DNA from: Ureibacillus yapensis
GTDB taxonomy: Bacteria; Bacillota; Bacilli; Bacillales_A; Planococcaceae
Reading direction: 5' to 3'
Length of the DNA stretch: 64,000 bases
NCBI RefSeq assembly: GCF_003515775.1
Contig: NZ_QWEI01000002.1
Span: 310,001 to 374,000 of the forward strand
Shown here: in pieces, positions 27,241 through 35,542 of the stretch
Layout: the number at the start of each line of letters is the position of its first letter
Position numbering within the stretch: position 1 is the first letter of the stretch
Notes under the pieces: generated by a model
The model's database searches: none
Told to the model about the DNA's origin: nothing
Seen by the model: only the letters and a program-made list of their open reading frames with translations
Made by a program: the position numbers and the translations under genes

Positions 27241-27524
27241 TTTCTTTGCGCTCCAAGTGTATTATTAAATCCCACACATATTTGCTCACCATCATAGGTC
27301 CATTCATATTGATTTTGCTCAATTAAAATCATTCCGCCTGCAATTGATAGCGTCTTTATCATTTTGGCTGCTTGCAAGGCAGTCTCAGAGGCATGAAGTT
27401 CCGTTTTTTGATTATATAAACTGCTTTTCAAGTGATTTGTTAACGGAATTAATGAACCTGTAAGCATTAAAATAATAACGACGGATAACAAAGTCTCCAT
27501 AAACGCTATACCCCTGCTATTCAA
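27210..27524 (-). CDS. comGE: Competence pseudopilin-like protein ComGE
   Basis: Minor pseudopilin of the DNA-uptake apparatus, 104 residues. The N-terminus NSRGIAFMETLLSVVIILMLTGSLIPL has the prepilin pattern (Gly then hydrophobic with a Glu at +5) and there is no other membrane segment. Weakly conserved; order between comGD and comGF supports the call. Overlaps comGD by 8 bases. Confidence 0.83.
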   Translation of the reverse strand: MNSRGIAFMETLLSVVIILMLTGSLIPLTNHLKSSLYNQKTELHASETALQAAKMIKTLSIAGGMILIEQNQYEWTYDGEQICVGFNNTLGAQRKCITRNETNI

Positions 27525-27972
27525 TTATTCTCATCCGCCCTTCTTGTATATTTACTACCAAGCGAACCTCTCCAAACCTTGTATAAAATCTAATCGTTCC
27601 AAAATCGCCAATGTTCCCATTTGCAGTAAACATAATCGCTTTGGTATTGCTGTGCTTATTGTACTTTATGTTTTTCGGCAGTTCTCTTTCAAATACGATT
27701 TTTCCACTATATAAAAAATTGGCGCTAAAATGGGACTCATCTATAAATCGAACAGTGATTGGCGTTTCTTTTTCAATTGCAACTGCTTGCGCTGACTGTA
27801 TATCCAGCATGAGTTGCTGAAAAAATTGGTTCACGATACGTTTTTCCGAAATATTTGCTGTTGCATGAAACACCATTGAGGTCGTCAGTAAAACAATATA
27901 AAGCACAAGCAGCATTTCAACTAATGTAAAACCATTGCTATTTTTCAAATGCTTTTGAAACGATTCCACCAT
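27517..27972 (-). CDS. comGD: Competence pseudopilin ComGD
   Basis: Minor pseudopilin, 151 residues. Prepilin peptidase (ComC) site in KNSNGFTLVEMLLVLYIVLL, cleaved after Gly, followed by the long hydrophobic helix. The body RIVNQFFQQLMLDIQSAQAVAIEKETPITVRF matches GspH/ComGD family features. Starts 2 bases after the comGC stop. Confidence 0.9.
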   Translation of the reverse strand: MVESFQKHLKNSNGFTLVEMLLVLYIVLLTTSMVFHATANISEKRIVNQFFQQLMLDIQSAQAVAIEKETPITVRFIDESHFSANFLYSGKIVFERELPKNIKYNKHSNTKAIMFTANGNIGDFGTIRFYTRFGEVRLVVNIQEGRMRIIE

Positions 27973-27974
27973 TT

Positions 27975-28304
27975 TTACTGCACTTCACTTTTTGTAACAA
28001 CTGCGGTTACACTGCCATCAGCATTAATTTGGATTGAATCCCCGTTTGGACAAGCAGCTTCTTCATCTTTGGGCAAGTATTCCTTTTCTTTCAGCGCTTC
28101 CAGGGTAGGAATTGCATGATGGTCAATTTTATATGCCTCCACTTGACCTTGCACCATTTTCACGTAAGCTTCGCATCCTTTACTATCAATAGAAGCAAAA
28201 TGTTTCGTCACATTTGGGATGGTCACCAATATCAATACCGATATAATGAGCAACACAATTAACATTTCAATTAAAGTAAATCCTTTTTCATTCTTGATTT
28301 TCAC
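27975..28304 (-). CDS. comGC: Major competence pseudopilin ComGC
   Basis: Main subunit of the competence pseudopilus that brings DNA to ComEA. The 109-residue protein has the type IV prepilin signal KNEKGFTLIEMLIVLLIISVLILVTIP with Glu at +5 and two cysteines (GCEAYV, AACPNG) that may form a disulfide. It is processed by ComC, which is not in the window. ATG with a good ribosome site (AAGGAAGTG). Confidence 0.95.
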   Translation of the reverse strand: MKIKNEKGFTLIEMLIVLLIISVLILVTIPNVTKHFASIDSKGCEAYVKMVQGQVEAYKIDHHAIPTLEALKEKEYLPKDEEAACPNGDSIQINADGSVTAVVTKSEVQ

Positions 28305-28319
28305 TTGTATACACTTCCT

Positions 28320-29384
28320 TTATATTATTTCAATCAATTCATACATCGGCAGCAGAATGCTGAGATAGGCAGCTATAATACTGATCGCAATTACTATGAA
28401 AAATAATGGTTGCATGACGGAAACGCCTTTTTTTATAAAAAATTGAAGCTTTTCATCCAACAACTCGCTATAAATTAACAACTCCCTCCCTAAATAGCCA
28501 CTTTTTTCACCATGTTTGATAAATTCTTCGAAATTAGGAAAAAACCACTCCAATTTAAAGACTGCCACGGAAAGAGACTCGCCATAGATAACCTGTTTTT
28601 CAATTTCATTTGCGACATAAGAGAGAATTTTATTTAATTGCTGAGATTGCAGAATCTCCAATGCTTGCTGTAAAGCAAATCCACCCACCAATAAATCTCC
28701 CAGCGCTTTGGCCAATTGTTTTGTTAAATGTAATTTGTAGAAGTAATTAAAGAATGGAATTTTCATTAATATTTTAATTTGCGTATGGATTTCTTGTCGT
28801 TTGATGTAGAGCAAAGAAGCTAAAACGAGGGTTAGTAAAACTAACAAGGCTATGACAAACACGTCTGGAAGCCTCAAAAATAAAGAAGATAGGAATACAG
28901 AAGATTCACTGTCCGAATTTGTTCTTGTATTGATGATTTGGGTGATATTCGGCAAAAAGTAAGTGCGGAACGCGAAAAAGATACCAATCATAAAAATGCT
29001 TAATAAAACGGGATAGGTTAATAAACTGATGATTTTTTTCTTCATTTTTTCATTAAAATCTAATTGTTGGGAGATGGTTTGCAAGCTTTCAGCCAGTTTT
29101 CCGCTTTCTTCTGAAATTTGAATGACGATTAAAAAATGTTTCGGAATGGGAAAGCACTGTAATATATTGATTGCATTTTCCCCGTTCCGTAGTTTTTCTT
29201 GAACAATTGTCCGCCAATATTCGAGATCATCAACATGATAAGGAAGCAGCATATCGATAGAATCGGAAAACGTATAGCCTTCCTGCAGCAGTGTACTTAA
29301 CCGATTAAGGAAGGAGGGCAATTGATGAATTTTCTTTTTTGGCTTGTTTAGTGCAGAACTAAGTTTAGAAAATAGATGTTGCAT
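28320..29384 (-). CDS. comGB: Competence type II secretion-like membrane platform ComGB
   Basis: Polytopic membrane protein (GspF family) on which the ATPase ComGA works to assemble the pseudopilus. The 354-residue protein carries two T2SSF domains: residues about 20-135 (FLNRLSTLLQEGYTFSDSIDML) and about 220-345 (LTKQLAKALGDLLVGGFALQQALEILQ), with three hydrophobic helices. Overlaps comGA by 20 bases. Confidence 0.94.
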   Translation of the reverse strand: MQHLFSKLSSALNKPKKKIHQLPSFLNRLSTLLQEGYTFSDSIDMLLPYHVDDLEYWRTIVQEKLRNGENAINILQCFPIPKHFLIVIQISEESGKLAESLQTISQQLDFNEKMKKKIISLLTYPVLLSIFMIGIFFAFRTYFLPNITQIINTRTNSDSESSVFLSSLFLRLPDVFVIALLVLLTLVLASLLYIKRQEIHTQIKILMKIPFFNYFYKLHLTKQLAKALGDLLVGGFALQQALEILQSQQLNKILSYVANEIEKQVIYGESLSVAVFKLEWFFPNFEEFIKHGEKSGYLGRELLIYSELLDEKLQFFIKKGVSVMQPLFFIVIAISIIAAYLSILLPMYELIEII

Positions 29385-30375
29385 TTCTTTTTCTCACCTC
29401 AAATGAAGCCAGTTGACTTGCTAACGTCTCGGAAGACGGCATCCTATATAACTCTCCACGCATTGTTGTTGCAATCGCATCAACCAGATTTAAATCAGAC
29501 AAAATTTCATAAACCGCTTTTCTTTCGTCATTTCCTGCATGAACCAATGTTTGGGCCACGATTCCTACAACAGCTTGTCTAACTTCTTCAATAGAGATAT
29601 TTAAATCCAATAATCGATAGATACAATTAACCGTGTCTTTTGCATGGATGGTAGAAAGCACCAAATGCCCGGTGAGTGCCGCTTCTATCGCAATGTGGGC
29701 TGTTTCCCTATCTCGAATTTCCCCTATCATGATAACATCGGGAGAATGTCGCAGGATTGCCTTCAAACCTGTAGCATAAGTAACTCCTGCTCGCTCATTT
29801 ACTTGAATTTGAAGTAAGTTCGAATGATTGCTTTCCACTGGATCTTCCAAAGAAATTACGTGCCGTGCTAATTTTTCGCTTGCATAGTTAACCAATGAAT
29901 ATAATGATGTGGTTTTGCCCGACCCCGTAGCACCGCAAAACAGAAATAATCCTTGGCGGTTGGAAGCAAGTTGAATAAGCTTATTCGAAGAAGCCGGATT
30001 CAGGGACAACGATGAAATGGGAAGCGTTGAATTCTGTACCATAATACGAATAACAAGACTCTCTTTTTTAAAAACAGAGGGTAAAGTAGAGACCCGAAAT
30101 GAATATAGCTTATTGGAAACTTCTTTGTGGAAGGTTCCGCTCTGGGGCTTTCTCTTTTCACTAATATCAAGGGAAGATAAAAATTTAAAAAATGAAATAA
30201 TCCGATCGCCTAATTCTATTGGCAGCTCACTTGAAGGAAATAGTTTTCCATATTTCCTGAAATGGGTAGCATAGTTGCCTTCCTGTGGAACAATATGAAT
30301 GTCAGATGCCCCGAAATGGAGAGCCTTCAACAATAACTGTCCACTCTTGTTTTCAATCACGGATTCAATATCCAA
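29365..30375 (-). CDS. comGA: Competence pilus assembly ATPase ComGA
   Basis: Traffic ATPase of the GspE/PilB family at the cytoplasmic membrane. The 336-residue protein has Walker A LFCGATGSGKTTSLYSLVNYA (about residue 143), the Asp box HVISLEDPVES, Walker B HSPDVIMIGEIRDRETAHIAIEAALTGHLVLSTIH and a His box. First gene of comGA-GG. An AT-rich sequence with one good ComK-type AT box lies upstream of the predicted promoter. Confidence 0.96.
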   Translation of the reverse strand: MDIESVIENKSGQLLLKALHFGASDIHIVPQEGNYATHFRKYGKLFPSSELPIELGDRIISFFKFLSSLDISEKRKPQSGTFHKEVSNKLYSFRVSTLPSVFKKESLVIRIMVQNSTLPISSLSLNPASSNKLIQLASNRQGLFLFCGATGSGKTTSLYSLVNYASEKLARHVISLEDPVESNHSNLLQIQVNERAGVTYATGLKAILRHSPDVIMIGEIRDRETAHIAIEAALTGHLVLSTIHAKDTVNCIYRLLDLNISIEEVRQAVVGIVAQTLVHAGNDERKAVYEILSDLNLVDAIATTMRGELYRMPSSETLASQLASFEVRKRNATSIF

Positions 30376-30428
30376 ACCAACACACCTCCTGATTTAAGAA
30401 CCAACTATTTGACCGCTAACTTACCGAT

Positions 30429-30465
30429 AGTATAGCTTGGAGAAGTTGATTAAAAAACCCTTTTT
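30429..30465 (-). promoter_or_regulatory. Putative comG promoter with a ComK-type AT box
   Basis: Minus strand AAAA-N5-TTTT at 30453-30465 (perfect half of a ComK box; a second, imperfect AAAAATTAATATT lies at 30469-30481) and TATACT (-10, 30429-30434). The 3-bp spacing between AT boxes is not one of the known ComK spacings (8, 18 or 31 bp), so the ComK assignment is uncertain. Confidence 0.4.
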
Positions 30466-30489
30466 CTTAATATTAATTTTTCACCTCTT

Positions 30490-30513
30490 GCAATAGCCGG
30501 AAAGGCTATTTTT
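30490..30513 (+). terminator. Hairpin with T-run between comGA and the HTH gene
   Basis: AATAGCCGGAAAGGCTATTTTT on the plus strand: a 6-7 bp GC-containing stem with tetraloop and T5. No plus-strand gene lies upstream within 3 kb, so its source transcript is unclear; on the minus strand it would be part of an upstream leader of comGA. Confidence 0.45.
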
Positions 30514-30665
30514 CGAAGCAAAGAACCACCCTCCCAAAAAAGAAGACTCGAAAATATATTTTTACGCTATCCTGCAGTATTGTTTTTTAAAATCTCTATC
30601 AATTCTATTTTAGAAAAGTTACAATATAACTGTAAGAAAAGTAAAATACTAGTAGAGGTGATACC

Positions 30666-31370
30666 ATGATTCATCCTTTAAAAATTACCGGAACGTTAGC
30701 TGACGAAACTCGCTATCATATATACGAGTACTTGCTGCAACAAAAAAAAGCATTTACCGTTCAAGCGATTGCCGACCAATTCGGGATTCACCCCAATGTA
30801 GCTCGGCTTCACTTAACAAAATTAAGCGAAATCAATTTAATCACTGCAGATTTTGTGAAATCCGGTAAAGGTGGCCGCCCTGGCCGTGAATATAAAGCAA
30901 CGGAACAAGGGATTGAACTAAGTTTCCCCAGAAAAGACGAAAGCCGCTTAATTACATGGGCAGTACAGCTGATAGAGAAATTGGGAAGCGAAGCGATCGA
31001 GACGGCAAAACAAATCAGTTACGAAGATGGCCGGAAACAAATGAGAGAAGCGATCCAAAGTTATAAAGCAACCTCTTTGGATTTTAATGACAAAATCCAA
31101 TTGCTCACTTCCTCTGCTTCATTGATTGGCTATATCCCTCAAATTTCCGAAACAACCGAAGGGAAAAGTATTCAATTCTCTATTTACCATTGTCCATTCA
31201 ATAATCATTTAGATACCGATAATGAGATAATCTGTCTATTGCATGAGTCGTTTCTAAAGGGACAAGTTGACGCCCTTTTTCAACAAAATGAGTTTGTGCA
31301 ATTTGAAAGTATGATCCATGATTGTATAAATTGCGAATATAAAATAGAGTTGAAAAAAGAATTTTTCTAG
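30666..31370 (+). CDS. HTH transcriptional regulator with C-terminal cysteine cluster (SufR-like architecture)
   Basis: The 234-residue protein has an N-terminal winged helix (about residues 1-80: LADETRYHIYEYLLQQKKAFTVQAIADQFGIHPNVARLHLTKL, then GRPGREYKATEQG), a middle helical region and a C-terminal domain with Cys in YHCPFNN, EIICLLHE and DCINCEYKI. This spacing resembles SufR/MarR-ArsR type sensors that bind an Fe-S cluster; the ligand is inference. RBS TAGAGGTGATACC then ATG. Monocistronic, divergent from comGA, upstream of yqgY. Confidence 0.82.
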   Translation: MIHPLKITGTLADETRYHIYEYLLQQKKAFTVQAIADQFGIHPNVARLHLTKLSEINLITADFVKSGKGGRPGREYKATEQGIELSFPRKDESRLITWAVQLIEKLGSEAIETAKQISYEDGRKQMREAIQSYKATSLDFNDKIQLLTSSASLIGYIPQISETTEGKSIQFSIYHCPFNNHLDTDNEIICLLHESFLKGQVDALFQQNEFVQFESMIHDCINCEYKIELKKEFF

Positions 31371-31486
31371 AAAACATCTACCTTTTTCTTACAACAAAAT
31401 TCAAGTAGCGGTTTACATTATCGATTGGAATCATTTATAATAAAAGTTGAGATTATTGTGTCGATTGGCAAAAGGAGGGATATTAC

Positions 31487-31729
31487 ATGAGTAACATGTA
31501 TAAAGTGATGGCATTCTGGACTGGTATTTTTGCCGTTATGTTCTATCTTGGTGATATGTACGAGGTTTCGCTATTATTCGTTGGTAATACTATTTTATTC
31601 TTATTATTAGGATTTTTAAACTTGACAGAACGCATGTACATGTACATTTTCGGAGCATATTTAACAATATTCTTCGCTGGATTTACGTACTACGCTACAT
31701 TTATCCACGTACCGGGTGCAGGCCATTAA
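31487..31729 (+). CDS. yqgY: DUF2626 small membrane protein (YqgY)
   Basis: 80-residue protein with three hydrophobic segments (MAFWTGIFAVMFYLGDMY; LLFVGNTILFLLLGFLNL; MYIFGAYLTIFFAGFTYYA) ending FIHVPGAGH. It matches the Bacillales DUF2626 family; function unknown. ATG with GGAGG upstream. In B. subtilis yqgY neighbours yqgX and yqgW, and both of these follow here. Confidence 0.9.
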   Translation: MSNMYKVMAFWTGIFAVMFYLGDMYEVSLLFVGNTILFLLLGFLNLTERMYMYIFGAYLTIFFAGFTYYATFIHVPGAGH

Positions 31730-31735
31730 TCCTTG

Positions 31736-31766
31736 ACATCGACTGTAAATCAGTCGATGTTTTTTG
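31736..31766 (+). terminator. Terminator after yqgY
   Basis: Stem ACATCGACTG/CAGTCGATGT with loop TAAAT followed by TTTTTG. Confidence 0.9.
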
Positions 31767-31813
31767 TTTCTGGCTCCTCCTGTGAAACTCCCCCTTCAAC
31801 ATGGCTAAGACTA

Positions 31814-31856
31814 CGAAAAAAACCCTTACAGGGCTCTATAGTCCTATAAGGGTTTT
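31814..31856 (-). terminator. Terminator after the YqgX-like hydrolase
   Basis: Minus-strand stem AACCCTTATAGG/CCCTGTAAGGGTT followed by TTTTTTCG. Confidence 0.82.
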
Positions 31857-31908
31857 CGTAAAGCTTGTTGCAATGTTTGATAGAGTTCAATCCAAGCTTG
31901 AATTCCAA

Positions 31909-32553
31909 TTAAAATCCATTCAGAAACGGATTTTGATCCATTTCTTCTGCTGGGGTCGTATAAGATCCATGTCCCGGGTATATAATTGTATCTTCGGGCA
32001 ATGCCAACAATTTCTCATGAATTGATTTTAAAAGCACCCCCAAAGATCCCCCCACTAAATCCGTCCGGCCAATACTTCTTTCAAATAATGTATCCCCCAC
32101 GATTGCAAAGCCATCTTCCTCAAATAGATACGAAATGCTGCCTGGAGAATGGCCAGGCGTAAACACCGCCTTGAACGTAAAGCCATTTAACTCAAATAAT
32201 TGTTCGTTACGGATAATATGTTCGGCCAATGGTTTATTTACGATATAGTTTGGAAGCTCCGCATACTTTCCTGAGCCATTCTTTGAAGGGTCACCAAGCC
32301 AATCGACTTCTTTTTCATGCACATACAACGGTAAATTGAACTGCTCTCTTAAAGCATCAACCGCCCCTATATGATCAAAATGGGTATGGGTTAAAAAAAT
32401 GGCGATTGGTTTTAATTGATTGGAGTTTATGACCTTTACAATTTTTGACGCTTCTTCGCCCGGGTCGAATATAATGCATTCTTTTTGTTTATTGCTAACA
32501 ATATAACAATTCGTTTGTACCGGTCCTAAACTGAATGTTTTTACGTTTAACAT
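31909..32553 (-). CDS. yqgX: Metallo-beta-lactamase fold hydrolase (YqgX-like)
   Basis: Glyoxalase II-like Zn hydrolase of 214 residues. Metal-binding motif FLTHTHFDHIGA (about residue 56), then FTPGHSPGSISYLF, GDTLFERSIGRTDL and the closing YPGHGSYTT. Lacks the glyoxalase II C-terminal domain. Bacillithiol-dependent persulfide or glyoxalase functions are described for relatives; I cannot choose between them. The ATG at 32551-32553 follows AGAGGTGA. Same neighbours as in B. subtilis. Confidence 0.92.
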   Translation of the reverse strand: MLNVKTFSLGPVQTNCYIVSNKQKECIIFDPGEEASKIVKVINSNQLKPIAIFLTHTHFDHIGAVDALREQFNLPLYVHEKEVDWLGDPSKNGSGKYAELPNYIVNKPLAEHIIRNEQLFELNGFTFKAVFTPGHSPGSISYLFEEDGFAIVGDTLFERSIGRTDLVGGSLGVLLKSIHEKLLALPEDTIIYPGHGSYTTPAEEMDQNPFLNGF

Positions 32554-32713
32554 GAAAATCACCTCTTGATTATTATACATACATTAGAAAAAAATAACAT
32601 CGCCACGCAGGCTGTTCTATTATTTCTTCTCGACAAACAAGTAAAGGTGATTTACAATATAATGGAATATTGTTTATCGACATACATTCAGTAGTGTCGA
32701 AAGGAGTGCTTTT

Positions 32714-32893
32714 ATGAACTTATTAATGATTATTTTCGCGTTAGTAGCAATTTTCGCAGTAGTAAACTTCTTTCAAGCAATTAAACAAAAAAATATCCTA
32801 GCGATCATTTTTAGCGTAGCTACTGCAGCTATTTTTGGATGGTTCGTAATCATGACCGTATTAAATCAAGGTTACCCGCCAAAATTACATTAA
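32714..32893 (+). CDS. yqgW: DUF2759 small membrane protein (YqgW)
   Basis: A 59-residue frame reading MNLLMIIFALVAIFAVVNFF..., a polar KQKN loop, and a second helix LAIIFSVATAAIFGWFVIMTVL, ending NQGYPPKLH. The two-helix layout and KQKN(I/L)L...FGWF pattern match YqgW (DUF2759). ATG with AAAGGAG eight bases upstream. Function unknown. It lies between the YqgX and LTA synthase genes as in B. subtilis and has its own terminator. Confidence 0.85.
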   Translation: MNLLMIIFALVAIFAVVNFFQAIKQKNILAIIFSVATAAIFGWFVIMTVLNQGYPPKLH

Positions 32894-32900
32894 TTCCATG

Positions 32901-32935
32901 AAAAACGAGGCATCCTTAAATGCCTCGTTTTTTCA
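32901..32935 (+). terminator. Terminator after yqgW
   Basis: Stem AACGAGGCAT/ATGCCTCGTT with loop CCTTAA followed by TTTTTTCATTTT. Confidence 0.9.
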
Positions 32936-32952
32936 TTTTACCGCTCTTCCAT

Positions 32953-32980
32953 ATAAAAAAGCTACCTCCAAAGAGGCAGC
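32953..32980 (-). terminator. Terminator after the LTA synthase gene
   Basis: Minus-strand GCTGCCTC/GAGGTAGC with TTTG loop followed by TTTTTTATAT, 8 bp after the stop. Confidence 0.85.
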
Positions 32981-32987
32981 CCTTAAC

Positions 32988-34898
32988 TTATTCTTCTATT
33001 TTTTCTTCAAGCTTTTCTTGCAATAGATTGCCTGTTTCTTCATCATAGAAGCGCAATAAATCGCCATTGATAATTTGATCGGAGTAGTCCAACTCAATCA
33101 GCGATCTGTCGATATACGGCTGACACGCTTCGATTGCTGTTGGCTCCCCTGTTTCGCGTTCATAACATACTTCCCCAGCGTATACTAATTTATCCGTTAC
33201 GAAACGGCCATCGCGGAAAATAACGAAGTCTTCATGTTCATCGGAAAAAATATCTGCTCCCAATTGCATATCATTTGTTGTTTCAATTCCCAGCAAGTGC
33301 AGTATTGTTGGCCGCAAGTCAATTTGGCCAGCTGTTTTGTCAATCTCCTGTCCATCTCCGGATCCCGGAACATGGATGAATAATGGAACAGATTGCAATA
33401 ACGCACTGTCGTAAGGTGTAATCTCTTCTTTATTTAGATACATTGACATCGCTTTATTATGGTTTTCCGATATCCCATAATGGTCGCCATACATTACGAT
33501 AATCGAATTATCGTACAGTCCGGCTTCTTTTAGTTCATTGAAGAATACTTTAATTGATTCGTCCAAATAACGTGCTGTTTGGAAATAACGATTCAACGTT
33601 CCTGAATTTGAAGTATATTCAGGAATCATAATATCTTCCGGATCCAACGTGAATGGATAATGATTTGTTAAAGTAATCATTTTTGAATAAAATGGTTGCT
33701 GCATTCCAGTCATTAAATCCACGGACTGTTCAAAGAATGGAATGTCCTTCAGACCCCAGTTTACCGAATTCTCTTCGTTTACATCATAGGATTCGATATC
33801 ATAGAACTTATCAATATTAAACGATTTGTAAATTTCATTTCGGTTCCAGAATGAAGAGTTATTAGAGTGCATGACGTTCGTAAAGTAGCCGTTTTCACCC
33901 AACTTTTCCGCCATTGAATTATAGGTGTTTCCGCCATGCGTGAAGAATACTGCTCCACGGCCCAATCCGAATAGCGAGTTCTCTACGATAAATTCTGAAT
34001 CACTCGTTTTTCCTAATCCTGTTTGGTGATAAAAATCGCTGAAATAGAATGTATCTTTGTCATTTGTCAATGAATTTAAAAATGGCGTTACAACTTGGCC
34101 ATTCATCTCATTATTAATCACAAAACTTTGCAGGGATTCCAGCTGCACCAGAATAACATTTCGCCCTTTATATTTACCGAACATTTCCGGGTTTACCGAA
34201 GCTTGGTTTGCTTGGACATAGTTATCCACTTCCACCAATGAGCTGCCATCTGCCAATGCGCGTTGGGCACTTGACTTAGATTGAACATAGATATCGTACA
34301 AATGATAATTATATGTACCGATATTTTTAACAAGCAGCTCGCGGTCAAATGCACGCGTTAATAATTGAGGACGTTCTGTTTCTGCCAAACCAAGATTCAG
34401 GAATAAAACCGCCATCGTTAAGACAAAATAAGCTTTGCGCATTTGCGGTCTAACCGGCGACATTTCCTTTACTTTAGGGACATACTTAATGGCTAAAATC
34501 AAAACAATGACGTCTGCAAAATAAAGCAAATCCGTTATATTGATAATTTCGGAAATGGAACCTCCCAAATCACCGAAGTTGCTTGTTTGGAATAAAACCG
34601 CAAAAGTAATAAAGTCATTATAAAAACTGTAAAATGCAACATTTGCATACAAGACAATGGCCAAAAGCACGCTAATTGTTATTAAATAACGGTTTCTTAC
34701 TTTTGATGTTTTAAAGAATAAAGAGATGCCATAAGCAAATAAAATAAAGCTTAATGGATTAATGATCAAGATTAACTCCTGCATTGCATTTTCAATATCC
34801 ATTTCAAAGCTTGTATGATAGACAATGACGGTTTTTATCCAGGTGGCTATAATGGCAATTGCTAATATCGAATGTTTAGGCCATTTAATCGATTTCAT
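32988..34898 (-). CDS. Lipoteichoic acid synthase family protein (YqgS/LtaS type)
   Basis: Polymerises glycerol phosphate from phosphatidylglycerol on the outer membrane face. The 636-residue protein has five N-terminal membrane helices (residues about 10-175), a linker, then an extracellular sulfatase-like domain with metal-site segments VILVQLESLQSF, the nucleophile Thr in HQTGLGKTSDSEF, NNSSFWNRNEIYKSF and MYGDHYGISENH, and LLPTILHLLGI-like RPTILHLLGIE. By position it corresponds to B. subtilis YqgS, the minor LTA synthase; whether it is the main one here is unknown. A conserved-looking leader region lies upstream. Confidence 0.94.
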   Translation of the reverse strand: MKSIKWPKHSILAIAIIATWIKTVIVYHTSFEMDIENAMQELILIINPLSFILFAYGISLFFKTSKVRNRYLITISVLLAIVLYANVAFYSFYNDFITFAVLFQTSNFGDLGGSISEIINITDLLYFADVIVLILAIKYVPKVKEMSPVRPQMRKAYFVLTMAVLFLNLGLAETERPQLLTRAFDRELLVKNIGTYNYHLYDIYVQSKSSAQRALADGSSLVEVDNYVQANQASVNPEMFGKYKGRNVILVQLESLQSFVINNEMNGQVVTPFLNSLTNDKDTFYFSDFYHQTGLGKTSDSEFIVENSLFGLGRGAVFFTHGGNTYNSMAEKLGENGYFTNVMHSNNSSFWNRNEIYKSFNIDKFYDIESYDVNEENSVNWGLKDIPFFEQSVDLMTGMQQPFYSKMITLTNHYPFTLDPEDIMIPEYTSNSGTLNRYFQTARYLDESIKVFFNELKEAGLYDNSIIVMYGDHYGISENHNKAMSMYLNKEEITPYDSALLQSVPLFIHVPGSGDGQEIDKTAGQIDLRPTILHLLGIETTNDMQLGADIFSDEHEDFVIFRDGRFVTDKLVYAGEVCYERETGEPTAIEACQPYIDRSLIELDYSDQIINGDLLRFYDEETGNLLQEKLEEKIEE

Positions 34899-35260
34899 TC
34901 CAAAACATCCTTTCTTACAAAGTTAAAAATATATACAATCAAATGCACCTTGGCGTTATTGTGCTGCTGCAAATTTTCGTCGCAGTGCGGTTGATTTGAG
35001 TATTTAAACATCCGCCGAAGGTTTTTTGCTTCTTTTCAGTGGGTTTCCCCATGGAAGAAAGCTGAAAATCAAGTTAGCTTTACATAAAATATACAAATTT
35101 AATAATAAACAAAATATATCTTAATCCTTTTTACTTCAATAATCAATAGTGCAGCTACTAAGTAATTTAGCGAAAAACCCATCCTATTATACAAATTTTA
35201 CAAATGTTAATTTGCCACTATAATTATTTACGTTTCATTAACAAAAAGGTTCCCAAATTA
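34899..35260. other. Non-coding region upstream of the LTA synthase gene
   Basis: No open frame with a ribosome site. It contains (34978-35078) three modules similar to the P2 insertion of the glycine riboswitch: TCGTCGCAGTGCGGTTGATTT (34977-34997), a hairpin-forming GCTTCTTTTCAGTGGGTTTCCCC...GAAGAAAGC (35028-35062) and GCTGAAAATCAAGTTAGC (35061-35078). It may be a structured 5' leader or an intergenic repeat. The rest (35085-35260) is AT-rich and featureless to me. Confidence 0.45.
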
Positions 35261-35290
35261 AAACAGTGGAAATATTCCACTGTTTCCGTT
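35261..35290. terminator. Palindromic terminator-like hairpin near yqgQ end
   Basis: AAACAGTGGAA-ATA-TTCCACTGTTT, an 11-bp perfect stem. T-rich tracts follow on both strands (TTTCCGTTTTTTT plus; TTTTAATTT minus), so it can end yqgQ on the minus strand. Confidence 0.6.
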
Positions 35291-35335
35291 TTTTTATTAA
35301 AATTAAACTGTTGCATCTTCCACTTCAAATTAAAA

Positions 35336-35542
35336 CTAGATTTTCTCTTCTTTTTGAAGTCTTGAACTTTCATTTCTAAGAATGAGAAGAGCGGATTGAA
35401 ATTGTGTCGGCTCTAATATCCTTCCTTTATAAAGCTCCCGGATCTCCTCTTCCATCAATAATATATCTCCGATTCGATCGCCAGTATATATAAAAATGCC
35501 ATATTGTTTTAACAAGTCATAGACATCCTTCATCGTTTTCAT
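35336..35542 (-). CDS. yqgQ: YqgQ family protein (DUF910)
   Basis: 68-residue cytoplasmic helical protein: MKTMKDVYDLLKQYGIFIYTGDR, then EEEIRELYKGRILEPTQFQSALLILRNE, matching the small YqgQ fold (three-helix bundle, possible nucleic acid binding, function unknown). The ATG (35540-35542) overlaps the stop of the upstream cyclo-ligase gene (ATGA) and has AAAGGAG ten bases upstream. Confidence 0.9.
   Translation of the reverse strand: MKTMKDVYDLLKQYGIFIYTGDRIGDILLMEEEIRELYKGRILEPTQFQSALLILRNESSRLQKEEKI

Noticed and set aside
31801-32025. Plus-strand 74-codon frame near the YqgX-like gene
   Set aside because: It starts within a terminator hairpin and continues antisense to the hydrolase gene end.
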